Shown here: positions 40,935 to 49,460 of the stretch, piece by piece | Position numbering within the stretch: the first letter of the stretch is position 1 | Layout: each line of letters starts with the position of its first letter | NCBI GenBank assembly: GCA_040401595.1 | Contig: JBBAOE010000007.1 | Coordinates: forward strand, 66,744 to 130,743 | Source of the DNA: RFPW01 sp040401595 | GTDB taxonomy: Bacteria; Pseudomonadota; Gammaproteobacteria; Burkholderiales; Burkholderiaceae_E | Direction: 5' to 3' | DNA: 64,000 nt | Notes under the pieces: generated by a model | Seen by the model: only the letters and a program-made list of their open reading frames with translations | What the model was told of the DNA's origin: nothing | Databases searched by the model: none | Position numbers and translations under genes: made by a program

Positions 40935-41450
40935 ATGACGCATGCTTCCCCTGCTTTGCCGTTGGCCACCGTGGCGGGCCAGGCCGATGGACTGGCCACT
41001 GACTCGGTCTATCGCGGCCGGCGCCTGCGCGCTGCCCGGGTCGCGGGAGGGTTTACCCTGATCGAAATCATGGTGGTCATTGTGATTCTGGGCGTGCTGG
41101 CTGCCCTGGTGGTGCCGCGCGTCATGAGCCGTCCTGATGAGGCCCGCGCGGTAGCTGCCAAGCAGGACGTAGCCTCGATCATGCAGGCCCTGAAGCTGTA
41201 TCGGCTGGACAACCAGCGCTACCCGACGACCGAGCAGGGGTTGATGGCGTTGGTCCAGAAACCGACGGTGTCGCCGGTCCCGGCCAATTGGAAGTCCTAC
41301 CTGGAGCGTTTGCCGAACGATCCGTGGGGCAAACCGTACCAGTTCCTGAACCCGGGGGTTCGGGGCGAGATTGATGTCTTCAGTTTTGGCGCCGATGGCC
41401 AGAGCGGCGGCACGGGCGTGGATGCTGACGTCGGCTCCTGGGACCTTTAA
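40935..41450 (+). CDS. gspG: Type II secretion major pseudopilin GspG
   Basis: Main subunit of the T2SS pseudopilus. The prepilin site GG-FTLIEIMVVIVILGVLAAL has cleavage after G39 and Glu at +5. The leader is 39 residues, much longer than the usual 6-10. The C-terminal domain has the GspG calcium-binding/alpha-beta-loop signature (YPTTEQGLMALV, LPNDPWGKPYQFLNPG, DVFSFGADGQSGG). The ATG at 40935 is the only convincing start. First gene of the plus-strand gsp run. Confidence 0.95.
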   Translation: MTHASPALPLATVAGQADGLATDSVYRGRRLRAARVAGGFTLIEIMVVIVILGVLAALVVPRVMSRPDEARAVAAKQDVASIMQALKLYRLDNQRYPTTEQGLMALVQKPTVSPVPANWKSYLERLPNDPWGKPYQFLNPGVRGEIDVFSFGADGQSGGTGVDADVGSWDL

Positions 41451-41502
41451 GCCCAGGAAACTCGAGCGCTTTCGACCCGAGCGGCGCCTGAGCGCGCTCG
41501 CC

Positions 41503-41982
41503 ATGCGTCGTCAATCGGTGGCGTCACGCCGGTCGCCGCGCCGGATGCGCGGGATGACGCTGATCGAGATGCTTGTTGTTGTCGTCATTATCGGGATTGT
41601 CCTTGCCTTTACGACCCTCAGCGGTGGCCCCGATACCCAGCGGCAGTTGCGACTGGATGCGGAGCGCCTTGCCGCACTGCTGGAAATTGCGCACGAGCAG
41701 GCCCTGCTGGGGGGCTCCCCGATTCGTTTCGAAATTGATACGCAAGGCTGGCGTTTTCTGGTCCGGGATCAGCGCAGCTGGCGGCCCGTGCAGGGTGACG
41801 CGGACCTGCGGCCGCGTCCCTGGAACATTCCGACTCAGGTCGACCTGCGTCGGGCCGATGGTCAGGCGGGGGTCGAATTCGGGCGGGATCCCATTGATTC
41901 GCCGTTTACGATCATCCTCCGTCGTGCAGAGGCTCAGGTGAGTCTGCAAGCGAATGGCTTGGGCTTGTTTGGCGTGCGATGA
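41503..41982 (+). CDS. gspH: Type II secretion minor pseudopilin GspH
   Basis: Minor pseudopilin with the cleavage site MRG-MTLIEMLVVVVIIGIVLAF and a GspH-type beta domain (RQLRLDAERLAALLEIAHEQALLGGSPIRFEIDTQGWRFL). The ATG at 41503 gives 159 residues with a 20-residue leader. An upstream start at 41422, which would overlap gspG, cannot be excluded. It overlaps gspI by 4 bases (ATGA). Confidence 0.87.
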   Translation: MRRQSVASRRSPRRMRGMTLIEMLVVVVIIGIVLAFTTLSGGPDTQRQLRLDAERLAALLEIAHEQALLGGSPIRFEIDTQGWRFLVRDQRSWRPVQGDADLRPRPWNIPTQVDLRRADGQAGVEFGRDPIDSPFTIILRRAEAQVSLQANGLGLFGVR

Positions 41983-42479
41983 GGCGAATGTTGCAATCAG
42001 CCGACCTCCCTGAGCCCATTCGAGGCGATCGCGAGGCCCCCGACTCGGGGATGACGCCAGGTCGGCGCAGATATCCGGTACGGCGCCCTCTCGGCGCACT
42101 GCCCGCCGGGTTCACCTTGATTGAAGTTCTCATTGCTCTCACGATTGCGGCAGTTGCCCTGATCGCTGCCCTGCGCGCCACTGCCACCTTGACCCAGGGT
42201 GCGCAAGACCTGCGCATGCGTTCTTACGCGCTCTGGAGTGCGGAAAACCGCCTGGCAACAATCCGGATGAGTTCCGAGTGGCCCGAGGTGGGACGACGGC
42301 GCTTTGATTGTCCGCAGGGCGGTGTTGCGCTGCGCTGTGAGGAAGAGGTGTTCGCCACTCCCAACATTTTTTTTCGCCGCGTGGAGGTTTCAGTGCGTTC
42401 GGCCGATGCACCGGTGGAAGCGGATGCGCCCCGACTGGCGCGTCTGGTGGGGTTTGCCACCAATGTGCCGGGCGGCTAG
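41979..42479 (+). CDS. gspI: Type II secretion minor pseudopilin GspI
   Basis: Minor pseudopilin of 166 residues with cleavage at LPAG-FTLIEVLIALTIAAVALIAA (leader about 44 residues from ATG 41979). It forms the tip complex with GspJ, GspK and GspH. The body has the GspI pattern SYALWSAENRLATIRMSSEWPEVGRRRFDC. ATG 42051 would give a shorter leader. It is 2 bases before gspJ. Confidence 0.88.
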   Translation: MRRMLQSADLPEPIRGDREAPDSGMTPGRRRYPVRRPLGALPAGFTLIEVLIALTIAAVALIAALRATATLTQGAQDLRMRSYALWSAENRLATIRMSSEWPEVGRRRFDCPQGGVALRCEEEVFATPNIFFRRVEVSVRSADAPVEADAPRLARLVGFATNVPGG

Positions 42480-42481
42480 CG

Positions 42482-43282
42482 ATGCGTGCCCGCCAACATT
42501 CTCGGGGGTTTACGCTGCTCGAATTGCTGATTGCAATCGCGCTGCTTGGGGTTCTCGCTGTCCTGTGCTGGCGTGGCCTCGAATCGGTTCTATCGTCGCG
42601 TGACCGCCTCACGCAGGAAAGCGATCGCCTGCGCGCCCTGACGATCGCATTTGCTCAGGTTGATGACGATTTGCGGCGCACCTGGGCGGTTCGATCGATT
42701 CCGGCGGTTGCCCGTGCCGTCCGTTTCCTGTCGGTCGATGACCGGCTGGTCCTCGAATTGGCTCGACTCGGTGGGAGCGCATCCGATCCGAGTCGGGTCG
42801 ATCGCGTTGTCTGGCGCCTGCGCTCGGGCATCCTGGAGCGCGGCATTGCGGCAAACGCCGCTGGCGAGCTGGTCTGGCAGCCTGTTCTGTCCGAGGTCAA
42901 GGACCTGCAGTGGCGTGCATGGCCGAGCGGGCAGGGTTGGCAGACCGGCCAGGCGATCGCTATCACCATGGCGAGCCAGGATGCGAGCGCAACCTCGGCC
43001 GCTGGGGCAGCGACACCGGCTGCCGGCACCCCATCCGCTGCGCCTGCGGCGGGGGATGGGCAACGGGAACCAACGGCTCAGGCGGCCCCTTCCCTGCAGG
43101 CGACACAACTGGCGCAAAACGTTCAGGGTGCGCAGGGCGCAAACGGGACAGGGTCGATCGGCGCGCAACCATCGACTCCAGCTGCTGGACGCCCGCCGGA
43201 AGCGCCCATTCTGGGGGTTGAGCTGACGATCGAGCGCGCCGATGGATCCCGATTTCTGCGCGTCTATTCGGTGCGGGACTGA
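42482..43282 (+). CDS. gspJ: Type II secretion minor pseudopilin GspJ
   Basis: Minor pseudopilin of 266 residues with cleavage at SRG-FTLLELLIAIALLGVLAVL. The GspJ core covers about 10-160, and the last strands appear at 240-265 (ILGVELTIERADGSRFLRVYSV). Between them is an insertion of about 75 residues rich in Ala, Gly, Gln and Pro (about 163-237), not typical of GspJ. It shares one base with gspK (TGATG). Confidence 0.9.
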   Translation: MRARQHSRGFTLLELLIAIALLGVLAVLCWRGLESVLSSRDRLTQESDRLRALTIAFAQVDDDLRRTWAVRSIPAVARAVRFLSVDDRLVLELARLGGSASDPSRVDRVVWRLRSGILERGIAANAAGELVWQPVLSEVKDLQWRAWPSGQGWQTGQAIAITMASQDASATSAAGAATPAAGTPSAAPAAGDGQREPTAQAAPSLQATQLAQNVQGAQGANGTGSIGAQPSTPAAGRPPEAPILGVELTIERADGSRFLRVYSVRD

Positions 43283-44280
43283 TGCGGTTGCGCGCTGTTT
43301 CTGACCGTGAGCGCGGCGCTGCAATCGTGACAGCGCTGCTGATCGTTGCGCTCGCGACCACGATCGTTTCGGCACTCTTTGCTCGCCAAAGCGCTACCGT
43401 ACGTACCGTCGAGAACCGCCTGGCATTGACCCAGGCACGCTGGATCGAACGGGCTGCAATCGATTGGGCACGCGTCATCCTGCGTCAGGATGCACGCTCG
43501 AGCAGTACCGATCATCTGGGTGAACCCTGGGCGGTTCCGGTGGCAGATACCAAGATCGACGCCTCGGTCGGCGCGGGTGGTGCGCTCGATAGCGGGCCGA
43601 CACCGGCAATGCTCAATGGCCAGATTCTGGACATGCAGGGCCGCTTCAATCTGGCGAATGTGGTGTCCGGGGGCCGAGTGGATCCCTTCGAGGCGGCTGC
43701 GCTTGCCACCCTGTTGACCCTCGCTGGCCAGCCCTCATCGCTGGCGGATCCGCTGGTCGCCCGGTTGTTGGCCGCAACAGCGCAGCCGGTCGATAACCCT
43801 GGCGGTGAATCCGGGGCTGGTACTGGCAATGGTTCGGCCGGTGGGGGCAGTGCAGCGATTCGGCGTCCTACGGCCCTTCCGATTCGCCGCGCGGCCGATC
43901 TCCTGACCGTGCCGGGGTTCAGCGCAGGGGCAGTGGCCGCGCTCGAACCCTTGATTGTCATGTTGCCCCGCCCTGCACCGATCAATGTCAATACCGCGCC
44001 GGCCGAGGTGATCGCTGCCCGGGCAGCGCCGATGGACCTCCCCAGAGCCCGCGCGTTTGTCGCAGCTCGAGACCGGGTTCCGTTTCGGGATCTGACCGAC
44101 GCGAACCAGGCGTACGAGCCGCAATCGCAGATATTCAAAGCTGACCGTTGGAGTGTCACATCCTCCTGGTTTCTCGTCCGGGGGGCTGTACGTTACGATC
44201 GGATCGAATCACGCAGTGACACACTGCTGGAACGCAAAGGTCGAGAACTCGTCGAACTGGTATGGCAGGACCGTTACTAA
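43282..44280 (+). CDS. gspK: Type II secretion protein GspK
   Basis: Large minor pseudopilin capping the pseudopilus tip, 332 residues. The leader is cleaved at ERG-AAIVTALLIVALATTIVSALFA; the usual Glu at +5 is absent, which is normal for GspK. The body shows LDMQGRFNLANVV and the two-domain saposin-like region (PINVNTAPAEVIAA, LPRARAFVAARDRVPFRDL). A Gly/Ser-rich loop lies at about 175-190. It overlaps gspL by 19 bases. Confidence 0.93.
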   Translation: MRLRAVSDRERGAAIVTALLIVALATTIVSALFARQSATVRTVENRLALTQARWIERAAIDWARVILRQDARSSSTDHLGEPWAVPVADTKIDASVGAGGALDSGPTPAMLNGQILDMQGRFNLANVVSGGRVDPFEAAALATLLTLAGQPSSLADPLVARLLAATAQPVDNPGGESGAGTGNGSAGGGSAAIRRPTALPIRRAADLLTVPGFSAGAVAALEPLIVMLPRPAPINVNTAPAEVIAARAAPMDLPRARAFVAARDRVPFRDLTDANQAYEPQSQIFKADRWSVTSSWFLVRGAVRYDRIESRSDTLLERKGRELVELVWQDRY

Positions 44281-45524
44281 AGCGACAAAGCACCGCAACC
44301 GGTGCGATTGCCTGGTTGCCACCCCGCATCTCCGCGGTGGGGGGCGGGCATGCGCTTGCCTTGTCCGACAAGGCCGACCTGATCCTTTGGCGCAGCCCCG
44401 AAGCGCGTGCCGAACAGATCCAATTGGGCGCATTGCAAGGCCTCAAGTCGTTGACGGTCGTGTTTGATCCGCGTGACGTCCTGCTGGTTCCCGCCGCCGT
44501 TCCGCCACTCTCCGGGGCCCGTCTGGAGCAGGCACTGCCCAATGTGATCGAAGACGCGCTGCTGCAGGATCCAGCGGCCTGCCGGATTGCGCTTGGGCCG
44601 GCTTTGGCCGACGGTCGCCGGGTTCTTGGCGTCGTCGATCGGGTTTGGTACGACGCCGTGATCGCTGGATTTGCCCGGCGTTCCATCCGGGTATCTGCGG
44701 CATGGCCAGCTCCGCTGGTCATACCCTGGCAAGAGAACGCCTGGTCGATCGCGTTGGTGGGTGGGGCGCTCACTATGCGGCTTGGCCTTGCGGATGGCCT
44801 CGGTATCGAGGTCGAGAGCTCCCGCCTTGACGCTGCGGCGGAATCCCTGCTGAACCTCGCGCAGACGGCAGTTCCCTTTACAGGAACGGTCAATCTTTAC
44901 GCCGACCAGCCAGGCGATATGGCGGTTCTGCAATCTGCGGTTCGGGCTGCGGGTCTGGTTGCGGCGCCACATCCACTGGCTGTGCCGCTGCCTGCGCCTC
45001 TGGATCTCCAGCAGGCATCGGCGGGAAGGACTGGTAAGGGGCGGCCTTCGGTCACGATTTCATGGCCGCGATGGCGCTGGCCAGTTGGACTGGCGATGCT
45101 TTGTGCGCTCACATCGATAGTTTGTCTGAATTTGCAGTGGGGACGGCTGTCCGCGGAATCCGCCGCCATCGAAGCGGCGATTGAGCAGCGTGTGCGTTCG
45201 GTCCTGCCAGCCCGGGTGCCCATCGTCGACGCCGTGCTCCAGATGCAGCGCCGTCTCGATATCGCCCGGATTCGTGCGGGCGAACCTGCGGCCGATGATG
45301 TCACGGTGCTGATGACGGGACTGGCTGCGGCGCTTGGTCCCCGGGCGGTCGACGCCCTGAGTTCGGCGGAATATCGGGACGGCCGGTTGCGGGTGCGGTT
45401 TCAGCCCGGCTGGGCGGATGCCGCCGCCGAACGGGACGCGCTGCGCGAAGCGGCCGGACGCCAGCATTTGCGCCTGCAATTTGAGGACCGTGAACCCGTA
45501 GCAATTGTGAGCCTCGGGTCATGA
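44262..45524 (+). CDS. gspL: Type II secretion protein GspL
   Basis: Inner-membrane platform protein that holds the ATPase GspE through its actin-like cytoplasmic domain. It has 420 residues. The cytoplasmic part (about 1-265) includes LPNVIEDALLQDP. A single TM lies at about 275-293 (VGLAMLCALTSIVCLNLQW). A periplasmic ferredoxin-like domain follows (SSAEYRDGRLRVRFQPG). It overlaps gspK by 19 bases and gspM by 4. Confidence 0.9.
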   Translation: MAGPLLKRQSTATGAIAWLPPRISAVGGGHALALSDKADLILWRSPEARAEQIQLGALQGLKSLTVVFDPRDVLLVPAAVPPLSGARLEQALPNVIEDALLQDPAACRIALGPALADGRRVLGVVDRVWYDAVIAGFARRSIRVSAAWPAPLVIPWQENAWSIALVGGALTMRLGLADGLGIEVESSRLDAAAESLLNLAQTAVPFTGTVNLYADQPGDMAVLQSAVRAAGLVAAPHPLAVPLPAPLDLQQASAGRTGKGRPSVTISWPRWRWPVGLAMLCALTSIVCLNLQWGRLSAESAAIEAAIEQRVRSVLPARVPIVDAVLQMQRRLDIARIRAGEPAADDVTVLMTGLAAALGPRAVDALSSAEYRDGRLRVRFQPGWADAAAERDALREAAGRQHLRLQFEDREPVAIVSLGS

Positions 45525-46111
45525 GCGTGGTTAGCAGCACATCCGGACAGGTCAGTACGCCGCCAGCGGCGGATCCCGCGATGTCGGGGGGCGTCGGTGA
45601 GCGCGGGCTTGCGGGTGGGATGGCCGCTGCACGCGGGCGCTGGAACGCGCTGGCGGCGCGCGAGCGATGGTTGCTTGCTCTGGCGGCTCTCGTGATTCTG
45701 GCGCTCTTTCTGGACCAGTTGGCGATTTCCCCCGCATTGCGGGGCATTACGCGTCTTGAGCGGGAGTTGCCCCAGCGGCGGGTACAGTTGGCCCGGATTG
45801 ATGCGATGTCCGATCAATTTTCCCAGCTGGCCGCGAAGGCAGCCGCCCCATCGGCGACGCCTCTGCGAGGCGAACTCGAGCGGGCGATCAAGGCCAGTGG
45901 CATCTCTGCGGAGCTACTCCCTGGCGGGGATGGGACTGCGCAGGAACTGCGGGTCAGCAGCATTCAGGTTACCCGCCTCCTCGTCTGGATTGCCGACACC
46001 CAGCGCGATCTGCGCGTGCGGGCCAGCAGTCTGGAGATCGAGCGTACAAAAACGCCCGAAATGGTCTCAGCCCGGATGCGCTTTGAGCGTCCAGCGGTCG
46101 ATGCTCCATGA
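45521..46111 (+). CDS. gspM: Type II secretion protein GspM
   Basis: Small platform protein partnering GspL, 196 residues. The N-terminal cytoplasmic part is Gly/Ala-rich. The TM is at about 50-68 (WLLALAALVILALFLDQL). A periplasmic ferredoxin-like domain follows (SGISAELLPGGDG, LRVRASSLEIERT). Overlaps of 4 bases on both sides (with gspL and gspN) indicate tight coupling. Confidence 0.87.
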   Translation: MSVVSSTSGQVSTPPAADPAMSGGVGERGLAGGMAAARGRWNALAARERWLLALAALVILALFLDQLAISPALRGITRLERELPQRRVQLARIDAMSDQFSQLAAKAAAPSATPLRGELERAIKASGISAELLPGGDGTAQELRVSSIQVTRLLVWIADTQRDLRVRASSLEIERTKTPEMVSARMRFERPAVDAP

Positions 46112-46899
46112 GGTTGGCGCCGAAGATCGTTCTCACGGTGCTGTTTGCGGCGGGCGTTGCGCTCGGCGTTCTGGCGATTGCTCCGCCCACCGGGTTGCTC
46201 GATGTCTGGCTGAATGCAGCGACTGGCGGGCGGGTTCGACTGGCACAGACCGAGGGGACTCTCTGGCAGGGCGCAGCTCGGGTTGTTCTGGTGGACCCGG
46301 TCCGGGCGTCGCGTCCGGACGCGACGCTGGGACCATTGCCTGGATTGGCAATGCCCGGCATGCTGCGTTGGAGTCTCTCCCCCCGTCTCCTGTTCGGTTT
46401 GCTCGAGGCCAGTTTTACCCTTGTCGACGGTGGGGCTCCGGTCCATATCGTCGGCTCCGTCATGACGGGGGTTCGGATTGACGCGGGTCGATTTGAGTGG
46501 CTCGGGCTGGCGCTTGAAGGGCTCGGATCCCCCTGGAATACCGTGCGTCCGGTGGCAGCAATGCGCTTGCAGTGGGAATCTTTGGTGATTGACGCTGGCG
46601 GAATCCGGGGCACACTAGCGCTTGAGCTTGCGGATGTGACATCCGCCATGAGTCCAGTCCGTCCGCTTGGCAGCTGGCGACTGGGGGTTCAGGCGACTGG
46701 CAGGCAGGCGGTCTTGCGCATGGAGACGCTCGCCGGACCGGTCCACCTTGAAGGCGACGGGCAATGGAATGCCGGCGGCAGTCTCAATCTGCGGCTGGCC
46801 GCCTGGCCCGATCCGCCCATGCAGGCGGTATTGGCACCGTTGCTCAACCTGATCGGACCGCGCGAAGGCGGTCGAACCATTATTCGCGTGGGAGCCTGA
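46108..46899 (+). CDS. gspN: Type II secretion protein GspN
   Basis: Accessory bitopic inner-membrane T2SS component, 263 residues. The N-terminal signal anchor is at about 5-26 (IVLTVLFAAGVALGVLAIA). The periplasmic part has the GspN look (RVRLAQTEGTLWQGAARVVL, LRWSLSPRLLFGLLEASFTL, RLAAWPDPPMQAVLAPLLNLIGPREGGRTII). It precedes gspD by 1 base. GspN is present in only some T2SS clusters. Confidence 0.88.
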   Translation: MRLAPKIVLTVLFAAGVALGVLAIAPPTGLLDVWLNAATGGRVRLAQTEGTLWQGAARVVLVDPVRASRPDATLGPLPGLAMPGMLRWSLSPRLLFGLLEASFTLVDGGAPVHIVGSVMTGVRIDAGRFEWLGLALEGLGSPWNTVRPVAAMRLQWESLVIDAGGIRGTLALELADVTSAMSPVRPLGSWRLGVQATGRQAVLRMETLAGPVHLEGDGQWNAGGSLNLRLAAWPDPPMQAVLAPLLNLIGPREGGRTIIRVGA

Positions 46900-46900
46900 C

Positions 46901-49450
46901 TTGTTGATTGAAGATGCGCATGAGGGGTTTCGGGCCAGGCGTTGGGCGCGCAGTCGCACCCGGTTGGGCGGTGTTGCGACAAGCCTTGCGCTGTGCCTGC
47001 CAGCGATGGATACGGCTGCCCAGCCGATGCCAAGACCCGCGCTCAAGCCAGGGACCGCAGCCTCCACGCTACCCGCTACGCCGCCTTCCGCGGCTGCATC
47101 GACGCCGCCCGCCGCTGCATCCTCTGGAGCAACACCGCCAGCAGCGGTGCCCAGCGTTGTCAACCCCAATGAGCCGGTTGCGCTCAACTTTCGCGATGCG
47201 GATCTTGACGCCGTGATCGGCGCGTTTGGACACCTGATCGGACGCACGTTTGTCGTTGACCCGCGGGTCAAAGGCAAGCTGACGCTTGAAACACCGAAAC
47301 CGGTTCCCCGCGCCACCGCGCTGCAGATGCTGCAATCGTCGCTGCGGATGCAGGGGTTTGCGATCATCGAAGCCGGGGGCTTGTTGCGCGTCGTGCCGGA
47401 AGCCGACGCCAAGGTGCAGGGCGGTAAAGTCGCGACTGCAGCTGGCGACGTCTCTCGCGGCGCCAATTCTGGCGATCAGATCCTGACCCAGGTGTACCAG
47501 CTGCGCAACGAGTCGGCTTCAAATCTCGTTGCCGTCCTGAGGCCCTTGATTGCGCCCAACAACACGATCACGGCCTACCCGAATAACAATTCCCTGGTCG
47601 TGACCGACTATGCGACGAACTTGCAGCGCATTGGTCGCCTCATCGAGGTTCTGGACAATCCGTCGGTCAATGACGTCGAGGTCCTGCCGCTGCGGTATTC
47701 GATTGCGTCCGATATGGCGGCTGTTCTAAGTCGGCTGCTCGATGATGCTGCCCGTGCAGGGCAGGGTGCGCAGGTGGATCCCGGCCAGAGGGTGTTGGTC
47801 TTTGCCGACTCGCGTAGCAATTCGCTCCTGTTGCGGGCGACGAGTTCGGCCAAGATCGCTTTGGCGCGTAGCCTGGTGGATCGACTCGATCAACCGTCGG
47901 CAACGCCAGGAAATCTGCATGTCGTCTATCTGCGCAACGCGGAGGCGAGTCGCTTGGCCCAGGTGTTGCGCGGCGTTCTGGGGGGCGCGCTGAGCGCCGG
48001 CAGTAGTTTGTCGGATGCGGGCCTCGGGTCGGGATTTGGTCAGTCGCAGGGCGCTGCCGGGCAGGGTGGTTTTGGCGGAGGCGCCGCGGCGGGTGGCGGC
48101 TTTGGTCAAGCCACTGGCCAGACGTCGGGGCAGACCCTGGGCCAGGGTACGGGCATGGGGGGCGGATTTGGCGCTACCGGTTCGGGGAGTACCCCAGCGG
48201 CACAAACGCAGCAGTCGTTCACCTCGGGCGGCGCAACGGTGGCCGCGGATACGGCGACCAACTCGCTGATCATCATCGCTGCTGAGCCGATTTATCGAAA
48301 TCTGCGCGGCGTGATTGACCGTCTGGATGCCCGTCGGGCGCAGGTCTATATCGAGTCGCTGATTGTTGAAGTCACGGTCAGCAAATCAGCCGAATTCGGC
48401 GTTCAATTCCAGTTTCTGCAATCACCCTCAGCGGGTGGCACTGGTGGGATTGGTGGTACGAATTTCACGGCAGCTGGTTCATCGACCAACATCATTGGCC
48501 TCGCCCAGAATATTGCCGGAGCGGCGCGTGGTCTGAACGTCGGCGTGATCCGCGATGTGAGCATCCCGGGGATCAGCAATTCGTCGGTCGTCAATCTCGG
48601 GTTTCTCGCACGCGCACTGGAGGAAAGCGGCTCGGCCAACATTCTGGCCACGCCTAATCTCCTGACCCTGGATAATGAAGAGGCCAGGATCACGATCGGT
48701 CAGAACGTCCCGTTTATCACTGGGCAGTTCCTGACCGCCAACACCGGCGCCAATGTCAGTCCGTTTCAAACGATTGAACGACGTGATGTGGGGACCACGC
48801 TTCGGGTTCGGCCCCAGATCTCCGAGGGGGGACTGGTCAAGATGCAGATATTTCAGGAGGTCGCGAGCGTCGATACTTCGCAGAGCAATTCGGCTGGACT
48901 TATCACGAATCGCCGTGCCATCGAGTCGAACGTGATTGTCGATGATGGTCAGATGGTGGTGATGGGTGGACTGATCCAGGAGACCGTGGAAGGTTCCGTG
49001 GAGAAGGTGCCCGGGCTGGGCGATCTGCCAGTTGTGGGTCAGCTCTTTCGCTTTGACAAGCGCTCGCGCAAGAAAACCAATCTGCTGGTCTTTTTACGCC
49101 CGGTCGTTCTGCGTTCGGCCGAGGCCTCCTGGAATCTGACTGCAGATCGTTACGATTTTGTGCGCCGCCTGCAGGCCGATATCGCCTTGCCTGCACACAA
49201 TGTGTTGCCGGACTTCACCTCGACGGCGCTTCCGCCGATGACGCCCCGGCCTGAGCCTGCGTCGTCTTCTGTGCGTGGTTTCGGTGGCGGCAATCCGTCG
49301 TCAATCGCGCCGGGTGCCGCTGCCCCGGACTCGAGTGCCGCTGGTGCTGCTGGGTCCGCTGGTTCTTCTCTACCCGAGATCGTTCCGGGTCTGAGTCCAC
49401 GAAGCTCGGGCCTCGTATTGCCGCCCGAGCCTGGGCTCTTGCCGCAATGA
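46901..49450 (+). CDS. gspD: Type II secretion secretin GspD
   Basis: Outer-membrane secretin pore, 849 residues. The start is TTG 46901 with GGAG 6 bases upstream; no ATG is suitably placed. The signal ends near TAAQ, and an Ala/Pro/Thr-rich linker runs to about 88. N0-N3 domains follow (LNFRDADLDAVIGAFGHLIGRTFVVDPRVKG..., VYQLRNESASNLVAVLRPLI, VLPLRYSIASDMAAVLSRLL, VVYLRNAEASRLAQVLRGVL). N3 is interrupted by a Gly/Gln/Phe-rich insertion (about 360-445). The secretin domain contains LATPNLLTLDNEEARITIGQNVPFITG and VPGLGDLPVVGQLFRFDKRSRKKTNLLVFLRPVVLR. Confidence 0.95.
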   Translation: MLIEDAHEGFRARRWARSRTRLGGVATSLALCLPAMDTAAQPMPRPALKPGTAASTLPATPPSAAASTPPAAASSGATPPAAVPSVVNPNEPVALNFRDADLDAVIGAFGHLIGRTFVVDPRVKGKLTLETPKPVPRATALQMLQSSLRMQGFAIIEAGGLLRVVPEADAKVQGGKVATAAGDVSRGANSGDQILTQVYQLRNESASNLVAVLRPLIAPNNTITAYPNNNSLVVTDYATNLQRIGRLIEVLDNPSVNDVEVLPLRYSIASDMAAVLSRLLDDAARAGQGAQVDPGQRVLVFADSRSNSLLLRATSSAKIALARSLVDRLDQPSATPGNLHVVYLRNAEASRLAQVLRGVLGGALSAGSSLSDAGLGSGFGQSQGAAGQGGFGGGAAAGGGFGQATGQTSGQTLGQGTGMGGGFGATGSGSTPAAQTQQSFTSGGATVAADTATNSLIIIAAEPIYRNLRGVIDRLDARRAQVYIESLIVEVTVSKSAEFGVQFQFLQSPSAGGTGGIGGTNFTAAGSSTNIIGLAQNIAGAARGLNVGVIRDVSIPGISNSSVVNLGFLARALEESGSANILATPNLLTLDNEEARITIGQNVPFITGQFLTANTGANVSPFQTIERRDVGTTLRVRPQISEGGLVKMQIFQEVASVDTSQSNSAGLITNRRAIESNVIVDDGQMVVMGGLIQETVEGSVEKVPGLGDLPVVGQLFRFDKRSRKKTNLLVFLRPVVLRSAEASWNLTADRYDFVRRLQADIALPAHNVLPDFTSTALPPMTPRPEPASSSVRGFGGGNPSSIAPGAAAPDSSAAGAAGSAGSSLPEIVPGLSPRSSGLVLPPEPGLLPQ

Positions 49451-49460
49451 GTAGCCTCCG

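Noticed and set aside
40824..41504. A long upstream extension of gspC across gspG
   Set aside because: The extension runs antisense to gspG. ATG 40823 gives a normal GspC with one membrane segment.
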